A stretch of 64,000 nucleotides of DNA from an uncultured Chloroflexus sp. Lineage in GTDB: Bacteria > Chloroflexota > Chloroflexia > Chloroflexales > Chloroflexaceae. Shown here in pieces: positions 17,230 through 26,363 of the stretch. The stretch spans positions 22,803-86,802 of the forward strand of contig NZ_CALFBQ010000044.1 of assembly GCF_937951745.1 (NCBI RefSeq), in the 5' to 3' direction. Each line of letters opens with the position of its first letter. The stretch's first letter is position 1. The translations under genes and the position numbers were made by a program. The notes under the pieces were generated by a model. The model ran no database searches. It saw only the letters and a program-made list of their open reading frames with translations, and had not been told where the DNA came from.

Positions 17230-19275
17230 ATGAGTTATCGTATCGGAGTCGACGTCGGCGGCACCTTCACCGACCTTATGCTCTTCGATGAGGAGAGTGG
17301 GCGCTATTGGCGCCACAAGACCCCTTCCACGCCCCACGATCCGTCAGAGGCAGTGCTGACCGGGATCGCGGCCATCTGCCAGCAAGCTGGCATTGACCCC
17401 GCACAAGTCGCTCAGATCATGCACGGTACCACTGTCGCGACCAACGTCATTCTTGAAGGCAAAGGCGCGCGTGTCGGTCTGATCACCACCGAAGGCTTTA
17501 AGCAGATCTTGCACCTTGCCCGCTCGCAGACGCCGGGGCCGTTGGCGGGCTGGATGATCATGATTAAGCCGGAACCGCCCGCAACACTGGCCGATACCCG
17601 CGAGGTATCCGAGCGTATGAGTGCGCGCGGCGAGGTCGTGCGCCCACTCGATGAGGCCCAAGCCGAAGCGGTGATGCGCGAGCTGGTCGATTCGGGAATC
17701 GAGTCGCTGACGATTTCGCTGATCAATTCGTATGCTAACCCCGATCACGAGCGCCGCCTGAAGGCGATTGCCCAGCGCGTCGCCCCTAACTTGCCAGTAA
17801 CTATCTCGTATGACGTGCTGCCGGAGTTTCGCGAGTACGAGCGCACGCTCACCGCAACTATGAATGCGTATGTCAAACCAAAAGTCAAGACCTACGTTCA
17901 CAACCTTGATCAGCATCTGCGCCAGCAGGGGGTGCAAGCCAAGCTCAACATTCTCCGTTCGGATGCCGGCCTGATGACTGCCGAGACGACTGAGGAAAAC
18001 CCGGTCTATACGCTGCTCTCTGGCCCCTCAGGTGGCGTAGCTGGCGCATTGCACATCGCCATCCGCGCCGGGTATCCCAATATTCTGACCTTCGATATGG
18101 GCGGCACTTCAACCGACGTCTCGCTCTGTATGGGTGAGCCGAATATTGCCCGCGAGACGGTGCTCGGCTACTTCCCGGTGAAGGTGCCGTCGGTGGATGT
18201 GCGTTCGGTTGGCGCTGGCGGCGGCTCAATTGCCCACGTGCCTTCGCTTACTCGCGCGTTGCGGGTTGGTCCTCAAAGCGCCGGGGCAGTGCCCGGCCCG
18301 GCCTGTTATGGCAAAGGCGGCACTGAACCGACCGTTACCGATGCGAATCTGGTCTGTGGCTACTTGCCACCAAGCATTCTTGGTGGTGCGATGCAGCTCG
18401 ATATATCGGCAGCTAAAGCGGCAGTGCAGAAAATCGCCGATGCGACTGGTTTGAGCTTGATGGACGCTGCCGAGGGAATCTTGCGCATCGTCAACGAGAA
18501 TATGTTCGGCGCACTGCGGCTGGTCAGTGTCCAACGCGGCTTCGATCCGCGCCAATTTGCTTTGATGGCCTTCGGCGGGGCCGGCCCGCTCCACGGCAAC
18601 GCGCTGGCCGAATTGCTTGGCTGCTACCCGGTGATCGTGCCGCCTGCCCCCGGTCTGCTCTGCGCGCTTGGTGATCTCAGCGCTGATTACCGTGACGAGT
18701 TTGCCCGTACCTACATCCGCACGGTCGATCAGGTAGATCAAGCAGAGATGGTCGGCATACTGCGCGAACTGGGCCGCGAAGCCCGCGCTATGCTCGCCGC
18801 CGAAGCTATTCCGCCCGCCCGCCAAGAGATTCGCTACTTCGTTGATATGCGTTACTACCGCCAAGGCTACGAGATGCCGATTGCGGTCAGCGAGGCTGAG
18901 TTTGAGCAGGACTTAATCCCGTTACTGGTACAACGCTTTAACGAGCTGCACGACCGCACCTACGGTTTTATGCTCGACAGCAACGTCGAGATCGTCAATC
19001 TGCGCGCGGTTGGTATTGGTCGGGTAACGAAAGTTGAATTACCTGAAGCCGAGCCGGGTGATGCCGATGCTAGTAGCGCCTACACTGGCGAACACCAGAT
19101 CTACCGCCACGGCGAATGGATCACGGCCAAGCTCTACGACCGCAACAAGCTGCGCCCCGGTATGCAGGTCGAAGGCCCGGCCATTATCACTGAAGTTGAC
19201 AGCACGACGGTGGTGCTGCCCCATCACACTGCGACCGTTGATCGCTATTTCAACCTGTTGATCAATCGCAGCTAA
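17230..19275 (+). CDS. hyuA: Hydantoinase/oxoprolinase subunit A (N-methylhydantoinase A family)
   Basis: The 681-residue ATP-binding subunit of an ATP-dependent cyclic amidase. It has the sugar-kinase-like phosphate motif DVGGTFTD (residues 8-15), MHGTTVATN, the central LLSGPSGGVAG and TFDMGGTSTDVSL motifs, VRSVGAGGGS and GGAGPLHGNALAE, plus the C-terminal beta domain with GPAIITEVDSTTVV. The family includes 5-oxoprolinase, N-methylhydantoinase and acetone carboxylase beta subunits. It follows ccl after 111 bases holding C-rich/G-rich repeat text and a GGGAGGA ribosome site. With hyuB it would open a five-membered lactam, imide or hydantoin ring at the cost of ATP. Confidence 0.92.
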   Translation: MSYRIGVDVGGTFTDLMLFDEESGRYWRHKTPSTPHDPSEAVLTGIAAICQQAGIDPAQVAQIMHGTTVATNVILEGKGARVGLITTEGFKQILHLARSQTPGPLAGWMIMIKPEPPATLADTREVSERMSARGEVVRPLDEAQAEAVMRELVDSGIESLTISLINSYANPDHERRLKAIAQRVAPNLPVTISYDVLPEFREYERTLTATMNAYVKPKVKTYVHNLDQHLRQQGVQAKLNILRSDAGLMTAETTEENPVYTLLSGPSGGVAGALHIAIRAGYPNILTFDMGGTSTDVSLCMGEPNIARETVLGYFPVKVPSVDVRSVGAGGGSIAHVPSLTRALRVGPQSAGAVPGPACYGKGGTEPTVTDANLVCGYLPPSILGGAMQLDISAAKAAVQKIADATGLSLMDAAEGILRIVNENMFGALRLVSVQRGFDPRQFALMAFGGAGPLHGNALAELLGCYPVIVPPAPGLLCALGDLSADYRDEFARTYIRTVDQVDQAEMVGILRELGREARAMLAAEAIPPARQEIRYFVDMRYYRQGYEMPIAVSEAEFEQDLIPLLVQRFNELHDRTYGFMLDSNVEIVNLRAVGIGRVTKVELPEAEPGDADASSAYTGEHQIYRHGEWITAKLYDRNKLRPGMQVEGPAIITEVDSTTVVLPHHTATVDRYFNLLINRS

Positions 19276-19319
19276 ACGCCGGTGCGGCGTTGTGCCAAGA
19301 CGAAAAACGAGGAACAGCT

Positions 19320-21257
19320 ATGGCGACCAATCTCAAAATCGCGTCGATCCCTCAGATCGAGATCGATCCGATCACGCTCGATATTATCGAAAACGCGCTC
19401 AAGAATACCCGCTATGAGATGGACGCGGTGCTCTACCGCACGGCGATGAGTCCGGTTATTCGCGAGCAGCACGACCAGTTTCCGATGATTACCGACCCGC
19501 ATGGGCGGATGATCGTCGGCCAGTTCGGTTCGTATATCGCCGGTCTGCTCGATAACTGGGATCAGACAATCGAACCCGGCGATGTCATTTTGCTCTCGGA
19601 TCCCTACCTCTGCGGCGGCGCGATCAGCCACATTAACGACTTGCTGGTAATGTTGCCGATCTTTTACGGCGAAGGGGAGAATCGTGAGCTGATCGGCTGG
19701 GCGAGCATGTTTGGTCATGCCCAAGATGTCGGCGGGCCGCTACCCGGCTCGCTGCCCACCAACGCCACCACCATCTTCGGTGAAGGGTTGCGGCTGCCGC
19801 CGGTCAAAATCTACGAACGTGGCAAGCTCAACCGGGCCGTACTCGACATTATGCTGAACAACGTCCGCCAACCCGAAATGAACCGCGCCGACCTGATGGC
19901 AATCATCGCCAGTTGCCGCACTGCCGAAAAGCGGGTGATCGAGCTGTGTGACCGCTTCGGCAAAGATGTCTATCTGGCTGCCACCCAAGCCTTGCTCGAC
20001 CGCACTTATCGGGCGATGAAAGAGCTGATCATGCGCAATTTGCCTGAAGAGCCGCAGTCGTTTGAGGATTATGTCGATGACGATGGGCTGGGCAACGGGC
20101 CGTTCAAGATGAAGTTGACCATCTGGCGGCAAGGCCACGAAGCCTACTTTGATTGGACGGGCACCGATCCGCAAGCGATGGGGCCGATCAACTTCTACCT
20201 CAATGAGTCGATGTTCAAGATGTTCATCGGCGTCTACCTAATCATGGTCTTCGACCCGCAAATCCTGTTCAACGACGGCTTCTATCCGCTGCTGCACGTC
20301 ACTATGCCCAAAGGCAGCCTCATCCAACCCGAATTTCCGGCGGCGCTAGGATGCCGCACCCATGCCCTCACCCGCTTGTTCGACGTGCTCGGCGGAGCGT
20401 TGGCCAAACGCGCACCAGAGTTTACCACCGCCGCCGGTTATGGTACTTCGCCTTACCTGCTCTATTCCGGCTACGACAAAGACGGCGAGTTCTTCTATCT
20501 GATGGAAATCAACTACGGCGGGATTCCCGGTCGTCCGATTGGTGATGGAATGGATGGGCATTCGTGGTGGCCGCTGTTTACTAACATCCCCACCGAATAC
20601 CTTGAGAGCTACTACCCGATCCGGATCGAGCGTTACACCAGCATCATAGATTCGGGTGGCGCCGGTTTCCACCGCGGCGGCAACGGCATCGAGAAGGTCT
20701 ACACCTTCCTCGAACCGGGCGAAATCTCGATCCACGACGACCGCTGGCTGACGCCGCCGTGGGGCAACGTCGGCGGCAAACCGGGCAGCCGGTCGAGCAA
20801 GTTGCTGGTGCGCACCGATGGCAGCCGGCAGGTGCTGCCGAGCAAATGTGACCAAATCGCCGTCGAACCGGGTGATCAACTGATTTACCGCACTGCCGGC
20901 GGCGGTGGTTGGAAAGACCCGCTCACTCGACCCGCTGAAGCGGTGCAGCGCGATGTGCGCTACGGACTAGTCAGCCGGGAAAAGGCGCTGAACGACTACG
21001 GTGTTGTCCTGACCGATACGCTAGAGATCGATGTTGCCGCCACCGAAGCCAAACGTGCCGAGCTGGCCGCCGCGCGCGGCGAGATCAAAGGTTTCGACTT
21101 TGGCCCACCGCTCGAAGAGCTACTGGCGAACGCCGAAGCCGAGACCGGCTTGCCTGCGCCGCGCAAACCGCAACCGGTGCGGTGGGCGATGGCTCGCGCC
21201 GCCCGTCGCGAACGCATGGCGCAAGTTGCCGCTCAACGCGAAGTGACGGCAGATTAA
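19320..21257 (+). CDS. hyuB: Hydantoinase/oxoprolinase subunit B
   Basis: A 645-residue HyuB-family subunit. Typical text is IDPITLDIIENALKNTRYEMDAVLYRTAMSP without gaps at the N-terminus, RMIVGQFGSY, DVILLSDPYLCGGAISHINDL, and the C-terminal FHRGGNGIEKVYTF and YRTAGGGGWKDPL. I chose the ATG at 19320, preceded by GAGGA; an upstream ATG at 19290 would add a non-conserved decapeptide. It follows hyuA by 44 bases. HyuA and HyuB act as one complex, and the ring substrate cannot be deduced from sequence. Confidence 0.92.
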   Translation: MATNLKIASIPQIEIDPITLDIIENALKNTRYEMDAVLYRTAMSPVIREQHDQFPMITDPHGRMIVGQFGSYIAGLLDNWDQTIEPGDVILLSDPYLCGGAISHINDLLVMLPIFYGEGENRELIGWASMFGHAQDVGGPLPGSLPTNATTIFGEGLRLPPVKIYERGKLNRAVLDIMLNNVRQPEMNRADLMAIIASCRTAEKRVIELCDRFGKDVYLAATQALLDRTYRAMKELIMRNLPEEPQSFEDYVDDDGLGNGPFKMKLTIWRQGHEAYFDWTGTDPQAMGPINFYLNESMFKMFIGVYLIMVFDPQILFNDGFYPLLHVTMPKGSLIQPEFPAALGCRTHALTRLFDVLGGALAKRAPEFTTAAGYGTSPYLLYSGYDKDGEFFYLMEINYGGIPGRPIGDGMDGHSWWPLFTNIPTEYLESYYPIRIERYTSIIDSGGAGFHRGGNGIEKVYTFLEPGEISIHDDRWLTPPWGNVGGKPGSRSSKLLVRTDGSRQVLPSKCDQIAVEPGDQLIYRTAGGGGWKDPLTRPAEAVQRDVRYGLVSREKALNDYGVVLTDTLEIDVAATEAKRAELAAARGEIKGFDFGPPLEELLANAEAETGLPAPRKPQPVRWAMARAARRERMAQVAAQREVTAD

Positions 21258-21263
21258 GGTAGA

Positions 21264-21291
21264 GTTGGGGCGACGCATGCGTCGTCCCAAC
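21264..21291. repeat. 28-bp near-perfect palindrome between hyuB and the hydrolase gene
   Basis: GTTGGG, then a wobble position, then CGACGCATGCGTCG and the complementary arm; only one G-T pair spoils perfect symmetry. It starts 6 bases past the hyuB stop. The core resembles palindromes at 32399-32418 and 33379-33397. In RNA it would be a stable hairpin that could reduce expression of the last gene or protect the 3' end of the upstream mRNA. Confidence 0.7.
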
Positions 21292-21312
21292 CATTCTGAG
21301 GATTATAGTGTG

Positions 21313-21957
21313 ATGACACCGTTTGACCACCTTGCCGATGACTACCGTCAACACGGGTTAGCTGGGCGGGTTGGCTTTGGCGAACGACCGGCGCTGCTGG
21401 TGATCGACTTCATCAAAGCCTACACCACCCCCGGCTCGCCGCTATACGCTGCTCCCGGCGTACCGGATGCGGTGCGCGCCAGTCAGCCGGTGTTAGCCGC
21501 AGCCCGTGTTGCCGGCATCCCGATCATCTACACCACCGTCGCTTACGCACCCGATGGCCGTGACGGTGGTATCTTCGTCCAAAAGGTACCGGCGCTACGC
21601 CAACTTACCCACGACTCGCCGCTCATTGCAATTGTTGACGAACTCCATCCGCAAGGGAATGAACTCGTCATCGAAAAGAAATATGCCAGCGCCTTTTTCG
21701 GCACCCATCTCGCTGCCACGCTCACTGCACTGCGGGTCGATACCATCATTATGATTGGCTGCTCAACCAGCGGCTGCATCCGGGCTAGTGCCGTTGATGG
21801 CATGCAACACGGCTTTCGGGTGATCGTGCCCCGCGAATGCGTTGGCGACCGCGCCCCTGAACCGCACTTTGCCAATTTATTTGATATCGATGGCAAATAC
21901 GGTGACGTGGTTGCGGTTGATGAGGTATTGGCGTATTTGCGTCTATCAACGCCATAA
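21313..21957 (+). CDS. Cysteine amidohydrolase, isochorismatase family (N-carbamoylsarcosine amidase-like)
   Basis: A 214-residue protein with the family triad: Asp in LLVIDFIKAY, Lys in VIEKKYASAFFGT and Cys in IGCSTSGCIRASAVDG. The TSGCxRAxAxD pattern is the one seen in N-carbamoylsarcosine amidase. I chose the ATG at 21313 (GAGGA 9 bases before). As the last gene of the hyuAB unit it probably removes ammonia, or ammonia and CO2, from the ring-opened product. In creatinine breakdown, N-methylhydantoinase and N-carbamoylsarcosine amidase do exactly this pair of steps; here a different substrate is possible because sct and ccl share the operon. Confidence 0.87.
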   Translation: MTPFDHLADDYRQHGLAGRVGFGERPALLVIDFIKAYTTPGSPLYAAPGVPDAVRASQPVLAAARVAGIPIIYTTVAYAPDGRDGGIFVQKVPALRQLTHDSPLIAIVDELHPQGNELVIEKKYASAFFGTHLAATLTALRVDTIIMIGCSTSGCIRASAVDGMQHGFRVIVPRECVGDRAPEPHFANLFDIDGKYGDVVAVDEVLAYLRLSTP

Positions 21958-22079
21958 AACCATTACATTGTAACAATGAACTATCATTGCAGCCATCGTA
22001 GAACCTGAACCCTTAAACAGATAACTCCTGTAGCGCGATATTCGGTTCATCCTGCTCCATTCACGTAATATATTTCTTC

Positions 22080-22108
22080 TTGACTTTATGCAAAGATAGT
22101 ATTATCAT
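22080..22108 (+). promoter_or_regulatory. Sigma70-type promoter candidate for the lipoprotein gene
   Basis: TTGACT (22080-22085), a 17-base spacer and TATCAT (22103-22108). The expected start near 22115 gives a ~60-base leader before the ATG at 22177. The 21958-22176 gap is AT-rich and otherwise empty. Confidence 0.55.
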
Positions 22109-22176
22109 GGAGGGTACGGCATCTGCTTCAATGCCGACATTTTGTGTTCCTCATAGAAAGTGTACGGTCTTAAGCG

Positions 22177-22824
22177 ATGAGCCACCGCTATCGCTGGATC
22201 TTTCTGGCCGGCGTGGTCGTCGCGCTCAGTGGTTGTCTGTCAACATTACCGACAACAATGGACGTGAACGGGCCATTGCCGGCTACCTTGCCACCACTAG
22301 CGCAAACCTTGCGCGCCACGATAGGGCCGACAAATCTTGTGCCGGCGCAGGAAGCTGCTGTGCCTGCAAGCACAATGACTGCGACCGCAGCGATTATTGT
22401 TGCAACACCGCCACCAGTCACCACAGCGCCGCCCACACCCACCTTAGTGCCAGCGCCAACCCTCGTCTTACCAACGTTGCCGGCATTATCGAGCGAAGAA
22501 CGTTGGCGATTGCAACAGCTCAATCGCCAAATCTTTGCCGAACCACGTTTATATACAACGAAACGCAGTGAATTGTACTGGTACGATCCAGTTAATCAAC
22601 AATCAGTATTAATCGGTATCATAAATGGTGAATTTATGGCACAAGCCACATTCACCTTCCGCGAAAATAATCAGCTATCTCTTGAAGTACCATACCATAT
22701 CAACCATTCTTATGGACTTTCCTCCCTCTCTCCTGCGTTAATCGAACGTATTCGCACCGCAGGATATGATGAATGGATTGAGACGTTCGTCTTTTTAACG
22801 CCTGATGTGCAAGCCAAAGGCTGA
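22177..22824 (+). CDS. Lipoprotein of unknown function
   Basis: A 215-residue protein with a lipoprotein signal: basic MSHRYRW, hydrophobic FLAGVVVAL and lipobox LSGC (Cys at about residue 20). A Thr/Pro-rich linker (about 60-105) leads to a C-terminal domain of about 110 residues with no family I recognise (RLYTTKRSELYWYDP, FTFRENNQLSLEVPYHIN). It probably acts outside the membrane. The base composition is more AT-rich than that of flanking genes in its second half. A promoter candidate lies upstream. Confidence 0.7.
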   Translation: MSHRYRWIFLAGVVVALSGCLSTLPTTMDVNGPLPATLPPLAQTLRATIGPTNLVPAQEAAVPASTMTATAAIIVATPPPVTTAPPTPTLVPAPTLVLPTLPALSSEERWRLQQLNRQIFAEPRLYTTKRSELYWYDPVNQQSVLIGIINGEFMAQATFTFRENNQLSLEVPYHINHSYGLSSLSPALIERIRTAGYDEWIETFVFLTPDVQAKG

Positions 22825-22868
22825 CGGTTTCGCAGTTACCGGGTTACGAACTGGTTAGGAAATGGTTG

Positions 22869-22874
22869 TATAAT
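22869..22874 (+). promoter_or_regulatory. -10 box candidate before the membrane protein gene
   Basis: A perfect TATAAT about 65 bases before the GTG at 22939. The -35 region is poor (TTACGA with a 19-base spacer), so this is a weak call. Confidence 0.35.
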
Positions 22875-22938
22875 CTTTTCGGTTTGGTCACTTTTGATAG
22901 TTCTACAGCTATAGTTTAGCAAGGAAGAAGGAACCGCC

Positions 22939-23841
22939 GTGAGCAGTCGCTATCTTGAAATGGTGCGTGGACAACGCCGCCGAGGCGGCTGGCAATTCAC
23001 CTCAAAATCGTTGCTTGCCATCCTCGCGTTCATCGCTATGATTGGCTCTGCGGTCTATTGGTGGGGTGTCCAGAGTCAATTAACCGGCAATTGGATTATT
23101 GCTGCGGCATACACCGCAATTCTGGTGTTAGCGCCACCGAGCCTCATGTCGTTCCTCATCCCATGGTCGCCGGGTGGGATGCTCTTGCAAAAAATCAACG
23201 CAAAGACGTGGGGCTATGTCGCGGTCATGATCGCCGCGCTCTACCTTGTCTATTATTCGTTTGAAATTCAATGGACATGGTGGGCGTCGCAGCCGGTTGT
23301 CCAAAGTACAGGGTTAGTCGTCCAACAGGTATTGATTGGCATTATCGGCTTTATCATTATTCCTGCGCTCTTGTGGACTCCGGTGACCTCTGAGGAGCTG
23401 GTTGAGCAAGTGCGCCAAGCCCATCTGGTGCGTCGCTACGAACTGCAAACACAGGCTGATATTGCCATTCTGCGCGCGACGCTCCTGCGTGCGCAAGAGA
23501 AGGCGTTGATCGGGTTTGCGAATCTGACCGTGCAAGAGCGTGAGGAATTGGCCGCCGTGATGCGTGGATTGGTCAAAGGCATTGACGCAACCCTGCGCGA
23601 TATTGGCGAGAGCGTCAAGACCGTGAGCGGGGCAACTGTTCCGTTCAATAGCCTTGAAGACAATGAGGATATCCAGAAGTACCTCGATTTTGTCGCCGAA
23701 ACGCTGACCGAAAATTCCCTGCTGCCTCGCCGCTCATCTACCACTGGCCAGCACGAAGCGGCAACCCGCCAACTTTCGACTCGCGAAGATGAGGAGTACT
23801 ACGAAGATGACCGGCGTACACGCGCATTGCGACAACGCTAG
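22939..23841 (+). CDS. Four-helix membrane protein with cytoplasmic coiled region, unknown function
   Basis: A 300-residue protein with hydrophobic segments at about residues 25-45, 52-72, 92-108 and 125-145, then a long charged, mostly helical domain (VEQVRQAHLVRRYELQTQAD and EREELAAVMRGLVKGIDATL) and an acidic tail EDEEYYEDD. GTG start with AAGGAAG upstream. It is followed after 12 bases by an 80-residue acidic protein and then nadD, so it probably heads a nadD-rsmG transcription unit. No known family; possibly a membrane scaffold. Confidence 0.7.
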   Translation: MSSRYLEMVRGQRRRGGWQFTSKSLLAILAFIAMIGSAVYWWGVQSQLTGNWIIAAAYTAILVLAPPSLMSFLIPWSPGGMLLQKINAKTWGYVAVMIAALYLVYYSFEIQWTWWASQPVVQSTGLVVQQVLIGIIGFIIIPALLWTPVTSEELVEQVRQAHLVRRYELQTQADIAILRATLLRAQEKALIGFANLTVQEREELAAVMRGLVKGIDATLRDIGESVKTVSGATVPFNSLEDNEDIQKYLDFVAETLTENSLLPRRSSTTGQHEAATRQLSTREDEEYYEDDRRTRALRQR

Positions 23842-23853
23842 TTAGGTGGGACT

Positions 23854-24096
23854 ATGCGCGGCTACCGTTTCACCACCGATGACCGCCTACCCGAACGCGA
23901 CTTGCAAGAGCTAGCCGATGAGCTGGCGATCCAGTTGCATTATGCGCTCGGCGAGCGCGTGTTTCTGTTGCCGCGTGCCGATGTAGCTGAGTTGATTTGG
24001 CCGTATATCGAAGACCTCCATCCTGATGACCAGAATGATGTTGTCTGGCTGGTGTGGCATCTGTTCCAAGAAGCGCATGAGCTGGACGAAGAGTAA
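23854..24096 (+). CDS. Small acidic protein of unknown function (80 aa)
   Basis: Tightly packed between the membrane protein (12-base gap) and nadD (12-base gap). Mostly helical and acidic, with LQELADELAIQLHYALGERV and an unusual WLVWHLFQEAHELDEE end. The position and clean frame support a real gene; no domain recognised. Confidence 0.7.
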   Translation: MRGYRFTTDDRLPERDLQELADELAIQLHYALGERVFLLPRADVAELIWPYIEDLHPDDQNDVVWLVWHLFQEAHELDEE

Positions 24097-24108
24097 CCCG
24101 CCTTCATC

Positions 24109-24723
24109 ATGACTACGGTTCGCCGGTTGGGGATTTATGGAGGTACGTTCGATCCGATCCATTTCGGTCATTTAGCCATTGTCGAAGAGGCGCGCTGGTT
24201 TTGCCGACTCGATCAGGTGCTCATTGTTCCTGCCGCAGCTCAACCGCTGAAGGAAAGCCATCTCGCTGCTGCTCATCACCGGCTGGAGATGGTGCGGTTA
24301 GCGTGCGCCGGCAACGACGCACTGGTCCCATCGTCGCTCGAACTTGATCGTCCGCCGCCCTCGTATACGATTGATACGTTGCGTGTATGCCGGGAACGGT
24401 ACGGCCCAGAGGTTGAGCTGTTTCTGATTATCGGCGCTGATGCCGCCACCGATTTGCCGCGCTGGCGCGAACCTGACCAGATCGCACACCTCGCTCACCT
24501 CGTCGTGGTCGAGCGTCCCAATTATACGTTTGACCACGAATCGCTCGTTGCAGCAGTGCCGGCAGTACGTGATCGTATGATTGTCCTTGCCGGGCCACAA
24601 CTCGCTATTTCCAGCACTGATCTGCGCCAGCGCCTCGCCACCGGTCGCCCGGTACGCTACCAGTTGCCTGATGCTGTACTGGCTTATGTGAATCATCACC
24701 GGTTATATCAAATTGAGGAATAA
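24109..24723 (+). CDS. nadD: Nicotinate-nucleotide adenylyltransferase
   Basis: NadD transfers AMP from ATP to nicotinate mononucleotide in NAD synthesis. The 204-residue product has the nucleotidyltransferase motif GGTFDPIHFGH at the N-terminus, PAAAQPLKESH for substrate binding, IIGADAATDLPRW, and the C-terminal ISSTDLRQRL motif. Length is normal. It is followed after 6 bases by rsmG, so the pair is co-translated. Confidence 0.95.
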   Translation: MTTVRRLGIYGGTFDPIHFGHLAIVEEARWFCRLDQVLIVPAAAQPLKESHLAAAHHRLEMVRLACAGNDALVPSSLELDRPPPSYTIDTLRVCRERYGPEVELFLIIGADAATDLPRWREPDQIAHLAHLVVVERPNYTFDHESLVAAVPAVRDRMIVLAGPQLAISSTDLRQRLATGRPVRYQLPDAVLAYVNHHRLYQIEE

Positions 24724-24729
24724 CGCCCC

Positions 24730-25446
24730 ATGGCCGACGATGCCGAGCGCCTCTTGAGCGAGACCGCCGCCGCGTGGAAGCTTGCGCTCAATGAGCGTCA
24801 AATCGCCCAATTTCATCGCTATCTCGACGAACTGATCGTCTGGAACGACCGCTTTAATCTCACCGCAGTGCGTGACCGCATCGCTATGGTGCGCCGCCAC
24901 CTGCTCGATTCGCTGTGGCTGGCCCGTGATTGGCAATCACAACCGGCCAACCTGCTCGACATTGGCAGCGGGGCCGGCTTCCCGGCGCTGCCGATCAAAA
25001 TTCTCTATCCAGAACTGCCAGTCACGTTAGTCGAAGCTACCGGCAAGAAGGCTGAGTTCTTGCACCACATGATTGATTGTCTCGAACTGGACGGCGCGCG
25101 CGTGCTGAATGAACGGATCGAAACAGTAGGACGCGATCCCGCCGAACGCGATCAGTACGACGTGGTGACGGCCCGCGCTGTCGCCGAGCTGCGGGTACTG
25201 GTGGAATACGCCTTGCCGCTGTTGCGGATTGGCGGGAGATTGCTTGCGCCCAAAGGCCGCGATCCCGAGGCCGAAATTGTCGCGGCGCGCAACGCACTGG
25301 CCCTGCTCGGCGGCGAAATAAGTCTCTGTCAGCCGGTAGATATTCCCGGTGAAGAGCGCCGCAGTCTTGTGATTGTGACCAAAATCGCCCCCACTCCTGA
25401 CCGTTTTCCGCGCGCGATTGGCATACCGGCCCGCCGGCCACTGTGA
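24730..25446 (+). CDS. rsmG: 16S rRNA (guanine-527-N7)-methyltransferase
   Basis: RsmG (GidB) methylates G527 of 16S rRNA with S-adenosylmethionine. The 238-residue Rossmann methyltransferase has [12 protein letters not shown], the SAM-binding [39 protein letters not shown] and [10 protein letters not shown]. It begins 6 bases after nadD. Loss of this gene is known to give low-level streptomycin resistance in other bacteria; nothing unusual is seen here. Confidence 0.95.
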   Translation: MADDAERLLSETAAAWKLALNERQIAQFHRYLDELIVWNDRFNLTAVRDRIAMVRRHLLDSLWLARDWQSQPANLLDIGSGAGFPALPIKILYPELPVTLVEATGKKAEFLHHMIDCLELDGARVLNERIETVGRDPAERDQYDVVTARAVAELRVLVEYALPLLRIGGRLLAPKGRDPEAEIVAARNALALLGGEISLCQPVDIPGEERRSLVIVTKIAPTPDRFPRAIGIPARRPL

Positions 25447-25549
25447 ACAGGCGTAGAGACAAACAAATAGTTGTCTCTTTGGCACATCCGCATGCGCTGA
25501 TGCAGTATTCATGCAACTTCTTGACCTCTCCACACGTACAGATCAACGG

Positions 25550-25578
25550 TTGTGGATGACGGATCGACATGCTATGAT
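25550..25578 (+). promoter_or_regulatory. Promoter candidate for pspA
   Basis: TTGTGG (25550-25555), a 17-base spacer and TATGAT (25573-25578), which predicts a start about 65 bases before the pspA ATG. The -35 box is a partial match. Confidence 0.45.
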
Positions 25579-25650
25579 GTAAACAGTGTTTCCGTTGCAG
25601 CAAGTCCGCAGCCTTGGTCATCTGTCCGAACATCCAAAGGAGGAGCATCC

Positions 25651-26313
25651 ATGTCCATTCTCGGTCGTATCAAGGATCTGATCAGCGCCAACATCAACGC
25701 CATGCTAGACAAAGCGGAGGACCCGGAGAAGATGGCGAATGAATACTTGCGCCAACTGACTAATGAGCTGTATGAGGCTCGTACCGGTGTCGCCCAAGCT
25801 ATGGCCGATGAGACTCGGCTTGAACAACGCCGTATTGCTGCCGAAGGTGAGGCCGAGCAATGGCAGATCAAGGCCGAGCGAGCGTTGCGCGCCGGTGATG
25901 AGGCGCTGGCCAAGGCGGCGCTTGCCCGCAAGGTGCAGGCTCAGAAGCTGGCCGAGCAGTACCGTGCCCAAGAGAAGGCTCAGGAAGAGCAGGTAGAGGC
26001 CTTACAGCAAGCGTTGATCGATCTCGAAACGCGGATCGCTGAGGTGAAGGCACGCAAAGAGCTGATCATCGCCAAGAAAAACCGTGCCCAAACCCAAGAA
26101 GCAATTCAACGCACCGCCAATTCGATTGGTCGTGTCAGCGCACTTGATAAGCTTGATCAACTGGAAGAGAAGGTTGATGACCGCTTGGCCCGGGCTGAGG
26201 CAATGGCAAAGCTCGAAGGTGACTCGCTTGAGGCTCGTTTTCGCAACCTTGAGAAGGAGACCGAGGTTGATAGCGAACTGGCTGAGCTGAAGCGCAAGCT
26301 GGGATTGAGCTGA
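25651..26313 (+). CDS. pspA: PspA/IM30 family membrane-stress protein
   Basis: A 220-residue, almost wholly helical ESCRT-III-like protein that coats and repairs the inner membrane. The start MSILGRIKDLISANINAMLD forms the amphipathic helix, EDPEKMANEYLRQL is the family signature, and long coiled coils continue to KRKLGLS. I chose the ATG at 25651 with AAAGGAGGAG in front; the longer frame to 25552 overlaps the promoter. Only this psp gene is present; no PspF-like regulator is nearby. Confidence 0.93.
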   Translation: MSILGRIKDLISANINAMLDKAEDPEKMANEYLRQLTNELYEARTGVAQAMADETRLEQRRIAAEGEAEQWQIKAERALRAGDEALAKAALARKVQAQKLAEQYRAQEKAQEEQVEALQQALIDLETRIAEVKARKELIIAKKNRAQTQEAIQRTANSIGRVSALDKLDQLEEKVDDRLARAEAMAKLEGDSLEARFRNLEKETEVDSELAELKRKLGLS

Positions 26314-26323
26314 TCGGATAGCG

Positions 26324-26348
26324 AGGGGCGGGTGTCAAACCTGCCCCT
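26324..26348. terminator. Hairpin between convergent pspA and tdk
   Basis: Arms AGGGGC/GCCCCT plus inner GGT/ACC with one mismatch lie 11 bases after pspA and 16 bases past the tdk stop. No clear T run on either strand, so it may be an mRNA end structure shared by both genes. Confidence 0.45.
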
Positions 26349-26363
26349 ACACCTACCCCGTCT

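Noticed and set aside
22080..22571. 163-residue frame on the plus strand overlapping the lipoprotein gene
   Set aside because: It overlaps a better-supported gene with a lipoprotein signal, begins at the promoter candidate and is rich in Cys, Ser and His without domain similarity.
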